From Astrothelium macrocarpum (taxonomy: Eukaryota; Ascomycota; Dothideomycetes; Trypetheliales; Trypetheliaceae): a stretch of 64,000 bases of DNA. The stretch lies in assembly GCA_021030915.1 (NCBI GenBank), contig JAGEMR010000004.1:1-64000 (forward strand), given 5' to 3'. The notes beneath the pieces were generated by a model. That model ran no database searches and was not told the DNA's origin. It saw nothing but the letters and a program-made list of their open reading frames with translations. Made by a program: the position numbers and the translations under genes. This document shows positions 46,418 through 57,700 of the stretch, in pieces. Positions within the stretch are counted from its first letter, which is position 1. Each line of letters begins with the position of its first letter.

Positions 46418-49400
46418 TGTCGTATCTAACAATGGACACTGTTAGGACCAGAAAACCCGACAGTCCGACGTTGAAAAGATCATTTGATTGTGCCTTGACC
46501 GTTCATGCGTTGCCAGCGGGAAAGCGACTTGAGCCTTCCCCTCCTCCAACGCCTCCCTATTACCATTGCCGCCAGATTAATCTTCTAGCCCCACGATCAA
46601 GTCAGCCTGAGGCACGCCATCTTTTCTATGAATTGACTCACTTCGACCAAATGTCAAACTGTTATACCTCAACTATGCCTGTGCCAACACCACCAAACTC
46701 ACACGCTGTTCACCAAATACCATCCTTTCGATCAGTCTTTGACCAAGATGCGAACGCAGCTTTTGCAGATCGTGGCCAGGAAAGCAAGTCATCGTTTGGT
46801 GTCAACAACTTTTTGCAAGAGAACAAATCGGGCAATCTCCACATGCAACCACCGCTTTCCCCAATAAATCCTTCTGGTTTTGACGTGTCTCATCAACATC
46901 GTGATAGCACTTCAACTGTCGCGTCCGACTCAACAGACTCGTCTCCCACCACTACAATATCGACCATGGATTCTGCCTCGGTTGCGACAGAATCATCGCC
47001 CGGATCTTCTCCTCAATCACCGGCCGTCAAGCCTCCTCCAGTCCCATTGAGTGCTGGAGATAACCTTCGACCCATACACGGCGACGATGGCAAGTCACTG
47101 GCTCCACATTCATCGCCACCAGATTTGCAACGCCCAATGACTCCTGCCAAGAAAGGTCGAAATCTCAAGAATCTGGCTGTGGACACTTCACAAACTCTTA
47201 ATATGGGTCGAAAAATCTCAACGGCAGCCCTGCCTATCGTGCACAAAGATGAGCATTCCACTTCAGCACCCGCTTCACCTTCCTTTATCAAACCTCCCAC
47301 TCCTCCAAAGCGAACAAAAGCAGCTGCCTTGGGTCTGACTATTCCACCACCTGGAAGCAATGCGAACCTGCCTCAACAAATGAAATTGGCAATCCCACCT
47401 ACACCTTCGTTTAAGAAGCCGCCAATGTTACGGCACTTTCAATCGTCCCCCTCGTTGCCTCTTTGTACACCTTTGACTGGACCTGCAACAGGGATGAAAC
47501 TACCTCCATTGGGTCCAAGCCGCAATTCTGGAGCTGCCTTTGCTGAAGTGCCCCTAGAACAGGAAGAAGAACATGACGACGAGCCAAATTTTGACATTCC
47601 GCAGTCAAGAGAAGAAAAACCCGAGGCTTATCCAAACGGACCAATTTGTATCTATGAGACGGGTGTCGACTTGTACTTGGAGCCTACCGCTGAAGTGGCG
47701 GCAAAATATGATGTAGTCTTGAACGTCGCCAGTGAAGTTCGGAATCCCTTTGATCCATCATACAAAACTCAAGGAATGTCAAAGGATGACGATCAACAAA
47801 GGACTCCAAAGTCTCCCGAGCCACAAAGCGCGATTCTTCAAGTCCCTGGCGCCTTTCCACAAACTCCGGCTCTTTTCCCACCTGAGAAGAATAGTTCTAA
47901 TTCTACCTTGACTGATCAGAATGGAAGCTCGCCTGACACACCAAAAGCCACACCGCTCCCAAGTAATGAAAGCTTTGGTTTCATCAAAGATACACCGTCC
48001 GAATACATCCACATTCCTTGGGAACACAACACGGACATTGTTCCCGATCTTTACAAACTTGTCAAAATTATTGATGACAGGGTGCAAGAAAATAAACGTG
48101 TGTTGGTCCACTGTCAATGTGGGGTCAGCAGATCAGCAAGCTTGATTGTCGCTTATGGCCTATACAAGAACCCAGCGATGACTGTTCAGCAAGCGTACGA
48201 TGCAGTAAAGAAGAGAAGCAAGTGGATAGGTCCCAACATGAATCTCATCATGCAGCTTCAAGAGTTTCGTTCTGGTATGATCCGAGCTGCCACAGACCCG
48301 GTTTATCATCAAAAGGTTTATGGAAATCTTCCCAAAAGACGACCATCTCCCAAGCAACCAGATTCAGCATTTTCCCGACCTCCAACATCGAATTTGGAAT
48401 CAAGGAGAGAAGAAGAAACTTCGCTGACCGCTCCGTTGCGTTCAGATGGCGCTTTGAGTGTACAGTTGGCAGTTACTGGGGTATCGAATCCAATCAGTCC
48501 TGGGCCTTCGTCTGCGCCATCTGGGTTTGCATGGCCAGTTGATCATCGAAGATCTTGGGGACCAAATGATACTGGAACAAATATGGCACAGAAATCGTTG
48601 CCAGAAGATGTTCCTTATGTCAGTCCTACCGGCGATGTTGTGTCTGGTGCACAAATTGCCGTTGCCCAACAACGGGCAGCTACATCAGAAGCAAGTGAAA
48701 TAACACGGGCTCCCGGACATGTTTTACCACTGAGAGAATCTCATGCTAATGAGCCCCATCAAGAAACCAAGTCGACACTGCGACTTCCCCCATCGTCATT
48801 AATGTCGCCAAGGGCTACTGAATTTGCCATGAGTCCATTAAGCCAGCAAGCAAGTCCACTTAGCCAGTCTAATCCCGACGATGACTTGGGATTGATGTCC
48901 CCACGGGCCATAGAATTTACGACTTCCCCCTTTGGGCAGGCTACACTTTTTGGTCATTCTGTCACCCAAGCAGATGTCGAAAAGCAACTACATTCTCCAC
49001 ACCCACATCCGGCGCCTGTGGTACAGCAATCCTCTGAACCACAGCAAGTTCCAAATGGCGATCTTTATTCGCAACAATCCAACTCGTCCCCACTATCAAC
49101 GCTCAAGCCGAAATTCAGCCGACCAAATCTCCAGCAACAAATGCAGCTTGCACAGCTTCAGCACCAAATTGAGGCTCAGCTACCACACCGCTCGCCCAAG
49201 TCGGATTCAAGCAGTGGCTTCAACAGTCCTACTGATGACTTTGAGACATTGCTGAGTCCAAGGGCGACTGAGTTCACTGAGAACCCGTTCCATTTCGAAC
49301 TCAGCCCCCCCGAGGCGCATGCAGAGGAAGAAAAAAAAGTGGAGCTGCCCGTGCCCAAATATGGTGCCGAGGATCCGAGAAGTCCGGCACAAAAAGGAAT

Positions 49401-49437
49401 CACCCCAATTACGAGAAATATCTTTGACGTACTTTGA
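46417..49437 (+). CDS. MAP kinase phosphatase, Msg5-like dual-specificity phosphatase
   Basis: 1006 residues from ATG 46417 (46432 is an alternative; the frame upstream starts with TTG). Residues 1-400 are disordered, rich in Pro/Ser/Thr, with many SP/TP sites and MAPK-docking-like basic-hydrophobic clusters. The catalytic domain spans about 410-630: GPICIYETGVDLYLEPT, YDVVLNVASEV, a variable insert, SEYIHIPWEHN, then the P-loop HCQCGVSRSAS with catalytic Cys566 and Arg572 (HCx5R). The KRSKWIGPNMNLIMQLQEF helix closes it. The long C-terminal tail repeats L-M/L-SPRATEF three times. Yeast Msg5 dephosphorylates Slt2 and Fus3; a cell-wall or pheromone MAPK role is inferred. Confidence 0.9.
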   Translation: MSYLTMDTVRTRKPDSPTLKRSFDCALTVHALPAGKRLEPSPPPTPPYYHCRQINLLAPRSSQPEARHLFYELTHFDQMSNCYTSTMPVPTPPNSHAVHQIPSFRSVFDQDANAAFADRGQESKSSFGVNNFLQENKSGNLHMQPPLSPINPSGFDVSHQHRDSTSTVASDSTDSSPTTTISTMDSASVATESSPGSSPQSPAVKPPPVPLSAGDNLRPIHGDDGKSLAPHSSPPDLQRPMTPAKKGRNLKNLAVDTSQTLNMGRKISTAALPIVHKDEHSTSAPASPSFIKPPTPPKRTKAAALGLTIPPPGSNANLPQQMKLAIPPTPSFKKPPMLRHFQSSPSLPLCTPLTGPATGMKLPPLGPSRNSGAAFAEVPLEQEEEHDDEPNFDIPQSREEKPEAYPNGPICIYETGVDLYLEPTAEVAAKYDVVLNVASEVRNPFDPSYKTQGMSKDDDQQRTPKSPEPQSAILQVPGAFPQTPALFPPEKNSSNSTLTDQNGSSPDTPKATPLPSNESFGFIKDTPSEYIHIPWEHNTDIVPDLYKLVKIIDDRVQENKRVLVHCQCGVSRSASLIVAYGLYKNPAMTVQQAYDAVKKRSKWIGPNMNLIMQLQEFRSGMIRAATDPVYHQKVYGNLPKRRPSPKQPDSAFSRPPTSNLESRREEETSLTAPLRSDGALSVQLAVTGVSNPISPGPSSAPSGFAWPVDHRRSWGPNDTGTNMAQKSLPEDVPYVSPTGDVVSGAQIAVAQQRAATSEASEITRAPGHVLPLRESHANEPHQETKSTLRLPPSSLMSPRATEFAMSPLSQQASPLSQSNPDDDLGLMSPRAIEFTTSPFGQATLFGHSVTQADVEKQLHSPHPHPAPVVQQSSEPQQVPNGDLYSQQSNSSPLSTLKPKFSRPNLQQQMQLAQLQHQIEAQLPHRSPKSDSSSGFNSPTDDFETLLSPRATEFTENPFHFELSPPEAHAEEEKKVELPVPKYGAEDPRSPAQKGITPITRNIFDVL

Positions 49438-49662
49438 GGACGATTTCTGGGAAAGTCTCAGAATTCCCCTTTTGGCCTGACTGACTGTCTTTATGACTTG
49501 TCAGTTTAAGACCCAAGTTGCGTCAGCGACCTTGCGTCCTCGCGAAAGTGATGAGAGCAATCCATTGCTCCTCCGAATTCTTTCGGTGCATCATCACTAT
49601 CCAGGAACGCCTCACCATCGGGAAAGATCTAAAAGTGCGTCTACCAATTGGACGTCTCCTGA
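49438..49662. other. 3' flank of phosphatase gene
   Basis: Short convergent gap before the possible small gene that follows. Nothing else is seen. Confidence 0.4.
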
Positions 49663-50034
49663 TCACCCACAAAAGCAGCAACCTGCATAGTCAGGTGCAC
49701 CATCCATACATAGGCTTGCCGGCCATTCATACATTCTCTGAGCCATTTCCAAATGTACGAGTTTCATTACGTTAGTACGAGCGCCTATGGCGCATGCCTG
49801 ATATTTCACCTGCAGTTCGCCCCCATGTATTTGTAAGAGTAATGTCTGCGCCTCCAAGCGGGCCTGAGTCGGCGTTTCATTATTGTGGAGAGATGCCTTC
49901 TCGATGGCATCTCGCGAATATGTGAGGACTTTTAATGTCTGCAGATTAGGAGGAAGCATGAGTGGATGGGTCAAAGGGTTTCTGGATTGGGATAGGAGAG
50001 AGATACGTGATGGGTATATCGTAGGGGATAGCAC
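49663..50034 (-). CDS. Possible small gene, conserved-looking helical ORF
   Basis: A 123-codon frame whose part from MLPPNLQTLKVLTYSRDAIEK to MYEW is helical and evenly charged, unlike the noise frames around it. A well-formed intron signal (gtaagt donor at about 50070, ctacag acceptor at 50035) lies directly upstream, so this may be a 3' exon with a start further 5', or the start may be the internal ATG at about 49958. The family is not recognised. Confidence 0.35.
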   Translation of the reverse strand: MLSPTIYPSRISLLSQSRNPLTHPLMLPPNLQTLKVLTYSRDAIEKASLHNNETPTQARLEAQTLLLQIHGGELQVKYQACAIGARTNVMKLVHLEMAQRMYEWPASLCMDGAPDYAGCCFCG

Positions 50035-51006
50035 TGTAGTTGATTAAAGAAATCGAATGAGTGCCACTTACCAACTCTCTGCAATTGATTGAATGAAGAT
50101 TTCACTGGACTTCTGGATGACCTTGTTTGTCTTGTTTGATGACCCAGCTCACCCCAAATTTACGGACAATCCATGTGTGCACAGCCATCGGAAACGTAGA
50201 CAAGCTCAATGTCATCTCTCTTGTAGATCACTCGAGCCTTGCATTAACTATAGTTCTAGGCACATCCGCTTCGGTGATTTTCCTTGATGTAGGTAGATAA
50301 ATGGTAGGAACGGAGTTAGCTCCAATAGCGGAAAGTCAGCGCTGATAGCTGCCCCGCCTTGGTCGACTTCATCCATCCTCTCCTCTTTACCCAAGCCCAA
50401 TCTCTCCAGATCTCATTTGCTGCAGTTCGTCTTTAAAAGAGGTATCACAAGTCTTTATACACGGAACCTCACTGTCCACTGTGGTCTTTCAATCATCTCT
50501 CAACCGTGCTGGAATCCAGTCTCTCGAATATAGCAGCCTAGCTCACTCAGCAAAAGCCACCATAGCACCAGGCCATTTCCCAAGCACGATAATCTTCTAG
50601 CGCGGAAGCATACTAGGCAACCCTCACAAATCTGTGCAGTAAAGACACAGCCCACGCACCTGACTTTATCCTACAGTCGGCGACCTGCATCACACGGCCG
50701 TCGCCTCCTGATCCGGCTCCCCCGCTTGTGCATCTCGCCGCCTCGACGTCAGCTCCGGTCTCTCTCCCACCCCCCCGGCCACGAATTAAACCCCCCCTCC
50801 TCTTACCGTTCAGCTGACGTTCTCACCAATCTCGCCCTCCTCGACTCGGTCCCTTTTCTCCAACATCCTTGATCTTCCGCTTTTCAGGGTCCTTTGCTCT
50901 CAGGCTTCTTCAGACTAGCTACGTAGCTAGCGAGTGCGAGTGTTTTTTGCTTTTGCAAGAATAACGAACGGACCGTACCGCGGGCCTTGAGAGACTCGGA
51001 TTAGCT
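50035..51006. other. Yippee promoter and leader region
   Basis: About 50690-50900 is C/T-rich, consistent with a fungal promoter and leader. No gene is seen apart from possible 5' exons of the small minus-strand gene. Confidence 0.45.
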
Positions 51007-51458
51007 ATGGGTCTTGCGTACAATATCTATCTGAGTGGACAGCGAATCTACGGCTGTCGACAGTGCAAGACGCATCTTGCTAATCATGATGATATTATCA
51101 GTCGTGTAGGTTTCGTTTTCCACTCTATTACTTCTCCCCCGTTTCCCAAATGCTTTCTGCCTTGTCATATGTTATTCCTTTACATCTCAATTCCCTTGGC
51201 TAATCAGTCTTTTTCTCTCGACAGAACTTCCGTGGCCAACACGGCAAAGCTTTCCTCTTCGATAATGTCGTCAACATCACTGCCTCAGAGGCAGGCGAAC
51301 GCAATATGACAACTGGCAAACATTTAGTTCGCGATATTTCATGCCGTCAATGCAAGGAGACGGTGGGTTGGAAGTATGACAAGGCATATGAGGCGAGCGA
51401 AAAGTACAAGGAGGGCAAGTTCATCTTGGAGGCAGAGTTATTGTGTACCGTAACGTGA
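51007..51458 (+). CDS. Yippee-family zinc-binding protein (Moh1-like)
   Basis: Exons 51007-51105 and 51225-51458, separated by a 119-nt intron, give 110 residues, the normal Yippee length. [45 protein letters not shown] is split at codon 33. The second CxxC is in VRDISCRQCKETVGWKYDKAYE. The two CxxC pairs about 52 residues apart form the single zinc site of the Yippee/Mis18 fold (beta-tent). Yeast Moh1 is linked to stationary-phase survival and to the GID/CTLH complex as a Ypel-type partner; the window also encodes a Gid1-like subunit, but 44 kb away. The molecular role is not fixed. Confidence 0.93.
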
Positions 51459-51822
51459 GGGGGATGTTGGCTGGGATGGGGCACTTACGGGGTTCAAGGA
51501 TAAAGGAGCGGAGGCAAAGATCTTATGCTTGAGGATTAGTTGGCAGGAATATGAAGGGCTCCGGGATGATTTATGGAGTTTGCGGTGTTAGCGGTAGGCA
51601 GGTAGCATGATTACAATGGCATCACAAGCTGAAATTGAACTGGGGGGCACCCGAAATGATCTTCAACTACTTAAACAATAAAAGAAAGAGAAAAAAAAAA
51701 AGGAAATCTCCATGCCGACTGCAATCGGCAAACCCACGAAAAAAGCCTCCCCCCATATACCCCCCATCATCCTCCAGGGAGGCCCCCATTTCCTTCCCAC
51801 CTCCCCTCCCCGGCCGGAAAAT
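51459..51822. other. Convergent gap, Yippee / 2EXR gene
   Basis: Includes an A-rich run at about 51680-51705 and a CCCC-rich stretch. No gene is seen. Confidence 0.5.
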
Positions 51823-53130
51823 TTATTCGACTTCCTCTGTGAATAAGAGTATGTTAGCAATCAGAGTCACCCTCATGATACTACGAAACAATTTACCCAT
51901 CTGACTCTGTCCAGGATCTTCCAAGCTCGATTCCACAAGCCCAGGATCCCTCCGAGTGCCCCCCAACGATCTATGGCGCAACAGCGGCAGATTCGGCCGC
52001 CTATACACCCACATCTCCATCGACTCCACCGGCACAAAATCACTCTTACCCATCTCATCCCCCAACCCAGCCCCAAAGCGGCCCCCAAACCGCATCTGAT
52101 ACCGCCAATTGACCAACGCATCCGTAACCTGCTCATGCACGCCCGGCAACCACGGACTCGGCGCCGGGGGCTCCCCAGCGCTCTGCAACACCCCCACAAA
52201 CCGCTCCCTCCACCGCCCCAGCGCGCTCCCCGCGTCCTCCAGCGCACGGCCCATCGCGCCGTCGCCGCCAAACACGTTCACATGGCACACTCCCCGCAGC
52301 TGCTCCAACGGCTGCGCGACCACCTCGACCATGGTCAGCGCGTGGAAGGGCGACATGCGGGGCGCGCCGGCGGCCCACCAGAAGGAGTCGAGCGCCGGGC
52401 GGGGGGATTCCCAGTCCCAGAAGTCGAGGGTCAGCGAGGTGAGCGGAGCGGCGGCGGCCGCTGTGCGGAGGTCGACGAGGTGCTGGACGAGGGCGCGCAG
52501 CGCGATGCACAGCATTTTGGGACTGTTGCCGAAGGGGACGGCGACGAGGGCGAGGTCCAGGTGGCGCATGTTGTTGAAGCCGTAGGGACGGTCCGGGTGC
52601 GTGAAGATGGTGCTGGGGGTGGAGAGGCCGATGTGGTAGCCGGAGAAGTCGAGGGGCATGAAGGGGTGGTGCAGGAATTTGATGCCGGTGCCGCAGAGGT
52701 TCATGTGGAAGATGGTGTTGTGGTAGAGGTGGTTGTGCGCTTCGGTGCTGATTTGCTTGTTGAGGGTGAGGAGGGTCATCGTGTCGATTGCGGCGGGGGT
52801 GCGCTGCTTCTTTCGTTCCGCGTCTGGATCGACCATGGTGGTGTTTTGGGGGAGGATCATGCTGTAGATTAAGCGTCTTACATCGAGAGGCGCCGTGAGG
52901 AGTCGGGAATTCTCATTTGCTAGCGTATTGGATTCTGGACGAACTACAGTAGATGCTGGATCACTCGTGGTGGTCGCCACTGGCATCGAAGGAGCCGTAG
53001 AAAGGGAAAAGGAATCGATCATGTAGCAAAGGATTTTGGTCCTTATCTCGGTCGGTAGACTGGCAACACATTCGGCAAGGGACATGCCATAGAATTGGCT
53101 GTTAATCAAGGATGATTGGACGGGAGCCAT
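51823..53130 (-). CDS. 2EXR / F-box-like domain protein
   Basis: Main exon 53130-51897 and a tiny last exon 51836-51823 (14 nt), joined over a 60-nt intron, give 415 residues. The intron has a perfect TGCTAAC branch site and keeps the frame even when retained, so automated models may add 20 spurious residues. The start is ATG 53130; the frame extends upstream to a TTG only. The N-terminus carries an F-box-like LAECVASLPTEIRTKILCYMI. The core has the 2EXR signature LLTAPLDVRRLIYSMILP, then TLLTLNKQISTEAHNHLYHNTIFH, as in the large family of fungal proteins of unknown function. The second half is GC-rich and creates long antisense frames. Confidence 0.8.
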   Translation of the reverse strand: MAPVQSSLINSQFYGMSLAECVASLPTEIRTKILCYMIDSFSLSTAPSMPVATTTSDPASTVVRPESNTLANENSRLLTAPLDVRRLIYSMILPQNTTMVDPDAERKKQRTPAAIDTMTLLTLNKQISTEAHNHLYHNTIFHMNLCGTGIKFLHHPFMPLDFSGYHIGLSTPSTIFTHPDRPYGFNNMRHLDLALVAVPFGNSPKMLCIALRALVQHLVDLRTAAAAAPLTSLTLDFWDWESPRPALDSFWWAAGAPRMSPFHALTMVEVVAQPLEQLRGVCHVNVFGGDGAMGRALEDAGSALGRWRERFVGVLQSAGEPPAPSPWLPGVHEQVTDALVNWRYQMRFGGRFGAGLGDEMGKSDFVPVESMEMWVYRRPNLPLLRHRSLGGTRRDPGLVESSLEDPGQSQMGKLFRSIMRVTLIANILLFTEEVE

Positions 53131-53702
53131 AGCAGAAGCTTTGATTGTTAATGTCAAGTTGTCAATGTCGAACTTGCCTCAGCAAGCGCAGTAGCTTAGA
53201 ATTCGGAGGGAAAAGGTGGTGAGACTAATGAAAGTATAGCAGCCGACAGCTTGAGAGTATTTGATAGAAGCTTATGATGAGTATGGTAGGCTGGGGTATC
53301 TTTGACGTAATGAAATCAAGGCTGTCGAAGAGAAAAAGCAAAGCAGAAGGGGAAGCAACATGAATATTTTTCAACGCGTCAAGCTTCACGTCTCCAGCAG
53401 CTCACCTGGCAACAACAAGTCGCGGGGTAGCTCCATGAGTGAGAATGGAAGTGAAGCTGAATGCTTGCAAGCTATGCAAAGAAAGCTCCGTTTGTGTAAC
53501 ATTGTCAATTGTTTGGGATGATCCTATGGGCTAAATTTCCTTTAAGCACCCTAGGGAGTTGGATAGCGAAGTCTCATATCTATCGATTCGCCAAGCTCCA
53601 TTGTTTCTCCGTCGCCTTTGCAGCAAACATTTTCTGTAAACTGCTTCCTCGTGACTCATTCCCCCCGCGCTGTGTACGACCAGGACCAGAGCAGCGATCA
53701 GC
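53131..53702. other. Intergenic: 2EXR promoter and Rtc3-like 3' flank
   Basis: No gene or repeat is seen. Confidence 0.45.
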
Positions 53703-54180
53703 TTAACGATGTGAGACTGCTGGGCCTTGAGTAATGTTGCGGTCGCCTTGACGTCCATGCTCCTACGGTCGATTGATTTAGCAGCGATTCACGTGGAATG
53801 GAGAATTAGGAAAGCATTGTATACCTCTGTATCCTGTACGTCACCCTTCTCAAGGATTTGCGCTACCACCTCTTCCTCCTTGTGTGTGCCAAACTCATTC
53901 TCCAACACGGCATTGCTTGCTGTGTCCATTACGCCCTGAGTGCCATGTCTGTTGATTCATTAGCATCTGCATCAATAGTCGCGTGACCATGTTGTTTAGA
54001 CGAGCAATCGACGCACTTGTGTGTAACGAGCACTTTCCATCCGCTCACGACCTGAGCCAAAGGGGTGGACTTGTCATTTTTCCAGTCTTGGACAGCTTGA
54101 GCGCTGTCGACAAACACAATAAAGTCTTCTTCCTTGCCCTTGAAGTGGACTTTGGTTGTGGGAGCGTTGCCTCGAGCCAT
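53703..54180 (-). CDS. RTC3: Rtc3-like protein with SBDS N-terminal-type domain
   Basis: Exons 54180-54017, 53948-53825 and 53762-53703 give 115 residues. Introns are 68 nt (gtgcgt donor, caacag acceptor) and 62 nt (gtatac donor, cgtag acceptor). Landmarks are MARGNAPTTKVHFKGKEEDF, the conserved STPLAQVVSGWKVLVTHKHG across the first intron, VMDTASNAVLENEFGTHKEEEVVAQILEKG, and a polar tail. This is the stand-alone SBDS FYSH domain of the yeast Rtc3 (YHR087W) type, connected to RNA metabolism and telomere capping phenotypes. A longer minus-strand frame from 54438 covers the 5' part, but the family start is MARGNA. Confidence 0.88.
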
Positions 54181-54785
54181 GCTGAACTGTGGGATGAAAG
54201 TGATAGGAGATTGATGTATATTTTTGCGTGTAGCTGCTGTATACCTAGCGTTGAAAGGTCTCTGAGGGTGTGAAAAGATTCCAAATGAAGATTCAGGCTC
54301 CAAGCTGTTGGTTAAGGTATTCTTCCGAAAGAGTATGACGTCGTCGCTAATGAGGCGCCAACTGCGGCCAGGTTTGACCCGTCCCACACCCCTGTCTCTG
54401 TCATAGGCGCACATCTTGCAGGCTACGGGTAAAATCATGCACTAAGATTTAATTTCACATTGATCTCACTGTGCATTCCATTATTTACGCGTTGGCATGA
54501 GCCTCAAGCTTGATACGGAAGTTCATTGCGTGATTCCTGTGAGTATCAGTTCCATCGCTGACTATTCGATCTGGAACATGTTATTGCTTCCAAATGTCTA
54601 CACGTGCCTATCGGATCGAGCCATCCTCTGCTGCCATTCTATCCAATACCCGTGCTGAGTAGTCCAGTGATGCTCCAGACAAATGTTCAATCCACCGAAA
54701 TGCCCAACAACGCCAAAACCCTGCTCTACGCAGCAAAAGCGTCCGTTGCCCACGGCTTTTGTCAATCGATATTATTATCCTCAAT
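54181..54785. other. Intergenic: Rtc3-like promoter and RhoGEF 3' flank
   Basis: No additional gene is seen. Confidence 0.45.
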
Positions 54786-57700
54786 CTAATCTTTGAGAAA
54801 CTTCATCAATTGATACTTCAACTTTGTCGAGACTTTGGTAATGGTTGCGGAAGGCTGCGGCTGTTCCCTCTGCTTCCCCGGTCCCTCTTGGACGCCAACG
54901 CCAGCGCACGTGCCCAGAGCACTGTCTGATTTAGACGATGTTTGTGTGGTGTTTGGAGCTGGCACTAGCTGCTCTCCGAAATCCGGTATCTTGACGTCGG
55001 GATAAGGCGTTGTTGGCGTTGCTGGTGTCATTACTGGTCTTGACCAACTTGTTGCTGGAGCTCCTTTACTGATGGCTCCAACGACACTCATCCTCCTACT
55101 TCGTCTCTGTAGACCATTTAGGTCAAAGTCTGCTGGAAGAAAGGCCATAGAACTGTGAAACTCTGCTGGCAGAGGCGCTTTGCGTTTATGTTGACGAGAA
55201 GGTGTCCTTGCACCGCTCGGTGCAGAAGAAAAGCTAAGAGGCGTCCCTGCACGAGTCTCATCCCACCGAGATTGAGAAACAGAGGTGTAGCTGGCTGATC
55301 GTTTGGAGAAACTGCTGGTCAAGCTTGCTATGCTTAGCTTACGCATCACTGATTGTGCAGATGCGCGAATAGGATGTTCGGGGCGGCGGGTCGACATTCC
55401 CGGATATGGCAGTAGTTCCCTTGTCCAGATGTTACTGAGAGATCTTTCAAGTCGAATCCTCTCTATGCGCCTTGGTGAGAGAGTCGGAACATGGCTTGAC
55501 GAGAGAAGAGATTGCGACCTGTTCACCGGCAAGGGATTTACTAATTTTCCCTCCTTTATTGCCTCCGTATTCTTTATGATCACATGAGACATGGTAGCCA
55601 TTGGACCAAGAGTCGCAGCCCGCTGCATGGATGCTCGCTTCGTTATGCTTTGGGAATGCCCGAGTGCAGCCCCATACGATTTGACGTCAAGGGACAAAGA
55701 TGATAGCAGATCTATCGTGTCCGCCTTATCTTCAGAACCGCCCTGGTTTTCTACACCAATACGCTCTGAGATTCGTTTTCTCCAACACTCTTCCTCTTCG
55801 CCAGAGCAGGCATTGAACATGAGCTCATACATACGACAGCCAGATTCAAAGTCGATTTTCCAAGAAAACGGAGCCGAGTGACATTGTAAACCTGCGAAAT
55901 TTAGCGCTGGTTCAGATGGATTAGACCAAAATCTCTTCAACGTGCCTTTTCCGCTGTCAGACTCTTCCAAAGTAGCACTTGCCAGAGCTATCGTCGCTTT
56001 GACCATGAAGTTGGAGAATCCGCCATGTGGGATGGCCAGCAGCAGACACGATTTATAAAGCACACAAACCATGTATTGGCCTTTGATACCATCCTTGTGC
56101 TGATACGCGACGTGTAAAACACCACAAAGAATGACATGACCCAGCAGTCTCAAGATCATAGAACCAGAGGGCTATGCAAAGATCAGCCGTTACAGCTCAG
56201 AGAAGTGGAAATGATGGAAAACCTGGTGTTCAAATAGCAGACGATCTTGCAACTGCCAGGTCTTTTCTATCAATTTCCGCTTCTCAGGATCATCCGTCGC
56301 TTTATTGATTTCTCGTGCCGTTTCTCGAAGGCGAAAGAGCACCTTGTCGATCTCTGCATGTGAGTCGGGATCGTCATATACCGGCGTCTGTTTAACAAGG
56401 TCTGCAAATAGCAAGGGATATTTGCAAATTCGTTGAATTGGCTAGAGAAATGTCAACATTCAGCTCACTGCGCTTTCAAAGTTGCCCATTAACTTACTTT
56501 GATGAGGAGGTCAGCCAAGGTTAGCCCCTTTTTGCTCGTGTCATCGCGATGATTCATGGGTGCCAAAGTCGTCGACAAAGCTTCAATGCCTTTCTCGTAT
56601 GCGGGCCATGAAGGCGTGATCTTCTGAGACACATTTAATTCCCGGGCCAGAGCATCGTATTTCGCCCCGTATTCTTCATACGCAAAAAAGCGTTTCATCT
56701 TATTTTAGTCTTCTGTCAACATCACATCCGAGAGAAATTTCCAGAATACTTACGTATTTCTTGAACACTAATGCAACTTTGGCCGCGGCTTGGGGATCAG
56801 CCAAAAGCGCTATTGGTGATCGCTCAGCAAGCTTGCTCGTATCCAATGAATAGCGTTTCTTTCTGCCAGAGAGATCTTCTCGCCGAGTCTGTAGAATGTC
56901 TACACTATGAAACCTTGTATGACGCGGTCTCGAAGGCGAGAGAGTTTCTTTGGCGTGGCCTTGATTGTACTCCGCATGTGGAATAACGTTGTATAGCTCT
57001 CCAAGCAGTTCCTCATGCATTTCCAGGATCTGGTCTAGATTACGCCGAATCAAAGTTCGTCTTTCGGTTGATATCGAAGAAGCCGAGCTGAGCAAGTTTG
57101 AGTAGACCTGCAGATAGATGAGCGCTTGACCTCCAACTGACTGAGGACTATATTCCTACAGTGATGAGAACTTTCAAGTCCGCAACATAGCTTTCTTCAG
57201 ATGCTAAAAGCTCTTCCAGTACCTTTCGACGCTGTAAAGAACGCATCCAGGCCGCTTCGTCCATTATTGGACCCAAAGACGGCGTCTGGCTATCCGTAGA
57301 TTTTCTCGCCTCCGGACCAGATTGACCACTGCTCCGTTCCCCACTTCGGAGATGTTCGATCCTTCCGCCACGCCAGGAACGTGGATGAATACTAGTACTG
57401 GCCAACGTAATTGTCGCAGATTTCATGGCAGTTACGAAGCCGATAGAAGAGGACGCGGTCGAAGTCGAGGTTCGTGGATCACCTTGTTTAGAGTGCCATG
57501 AAAACACGCCTAGATTGGATCTTGGCCGCTGTGTTCCAAGCAAAGCTGGCCGTGTAGTGCCCAGACCGTCCAAGCCGTCACTATTGCGTCTTCGTCGAAG
57601 AGTGTTTATCCACTTTCGAAATGGACGTTTGTTTTGCCCAGGGCCGTGAGAAGAATAGTTAGCATTGAATGCATGACTCTCGTTGCCTTTTTCATTTCCG

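Noticed and set aside
51973..52872. Plus-strand 299-codon frame
   Set aside because: Antisense shadow of the 2EXR gene; His/Pro/Arg and Gly/Glu composition typical of GC-rich shadow frames.
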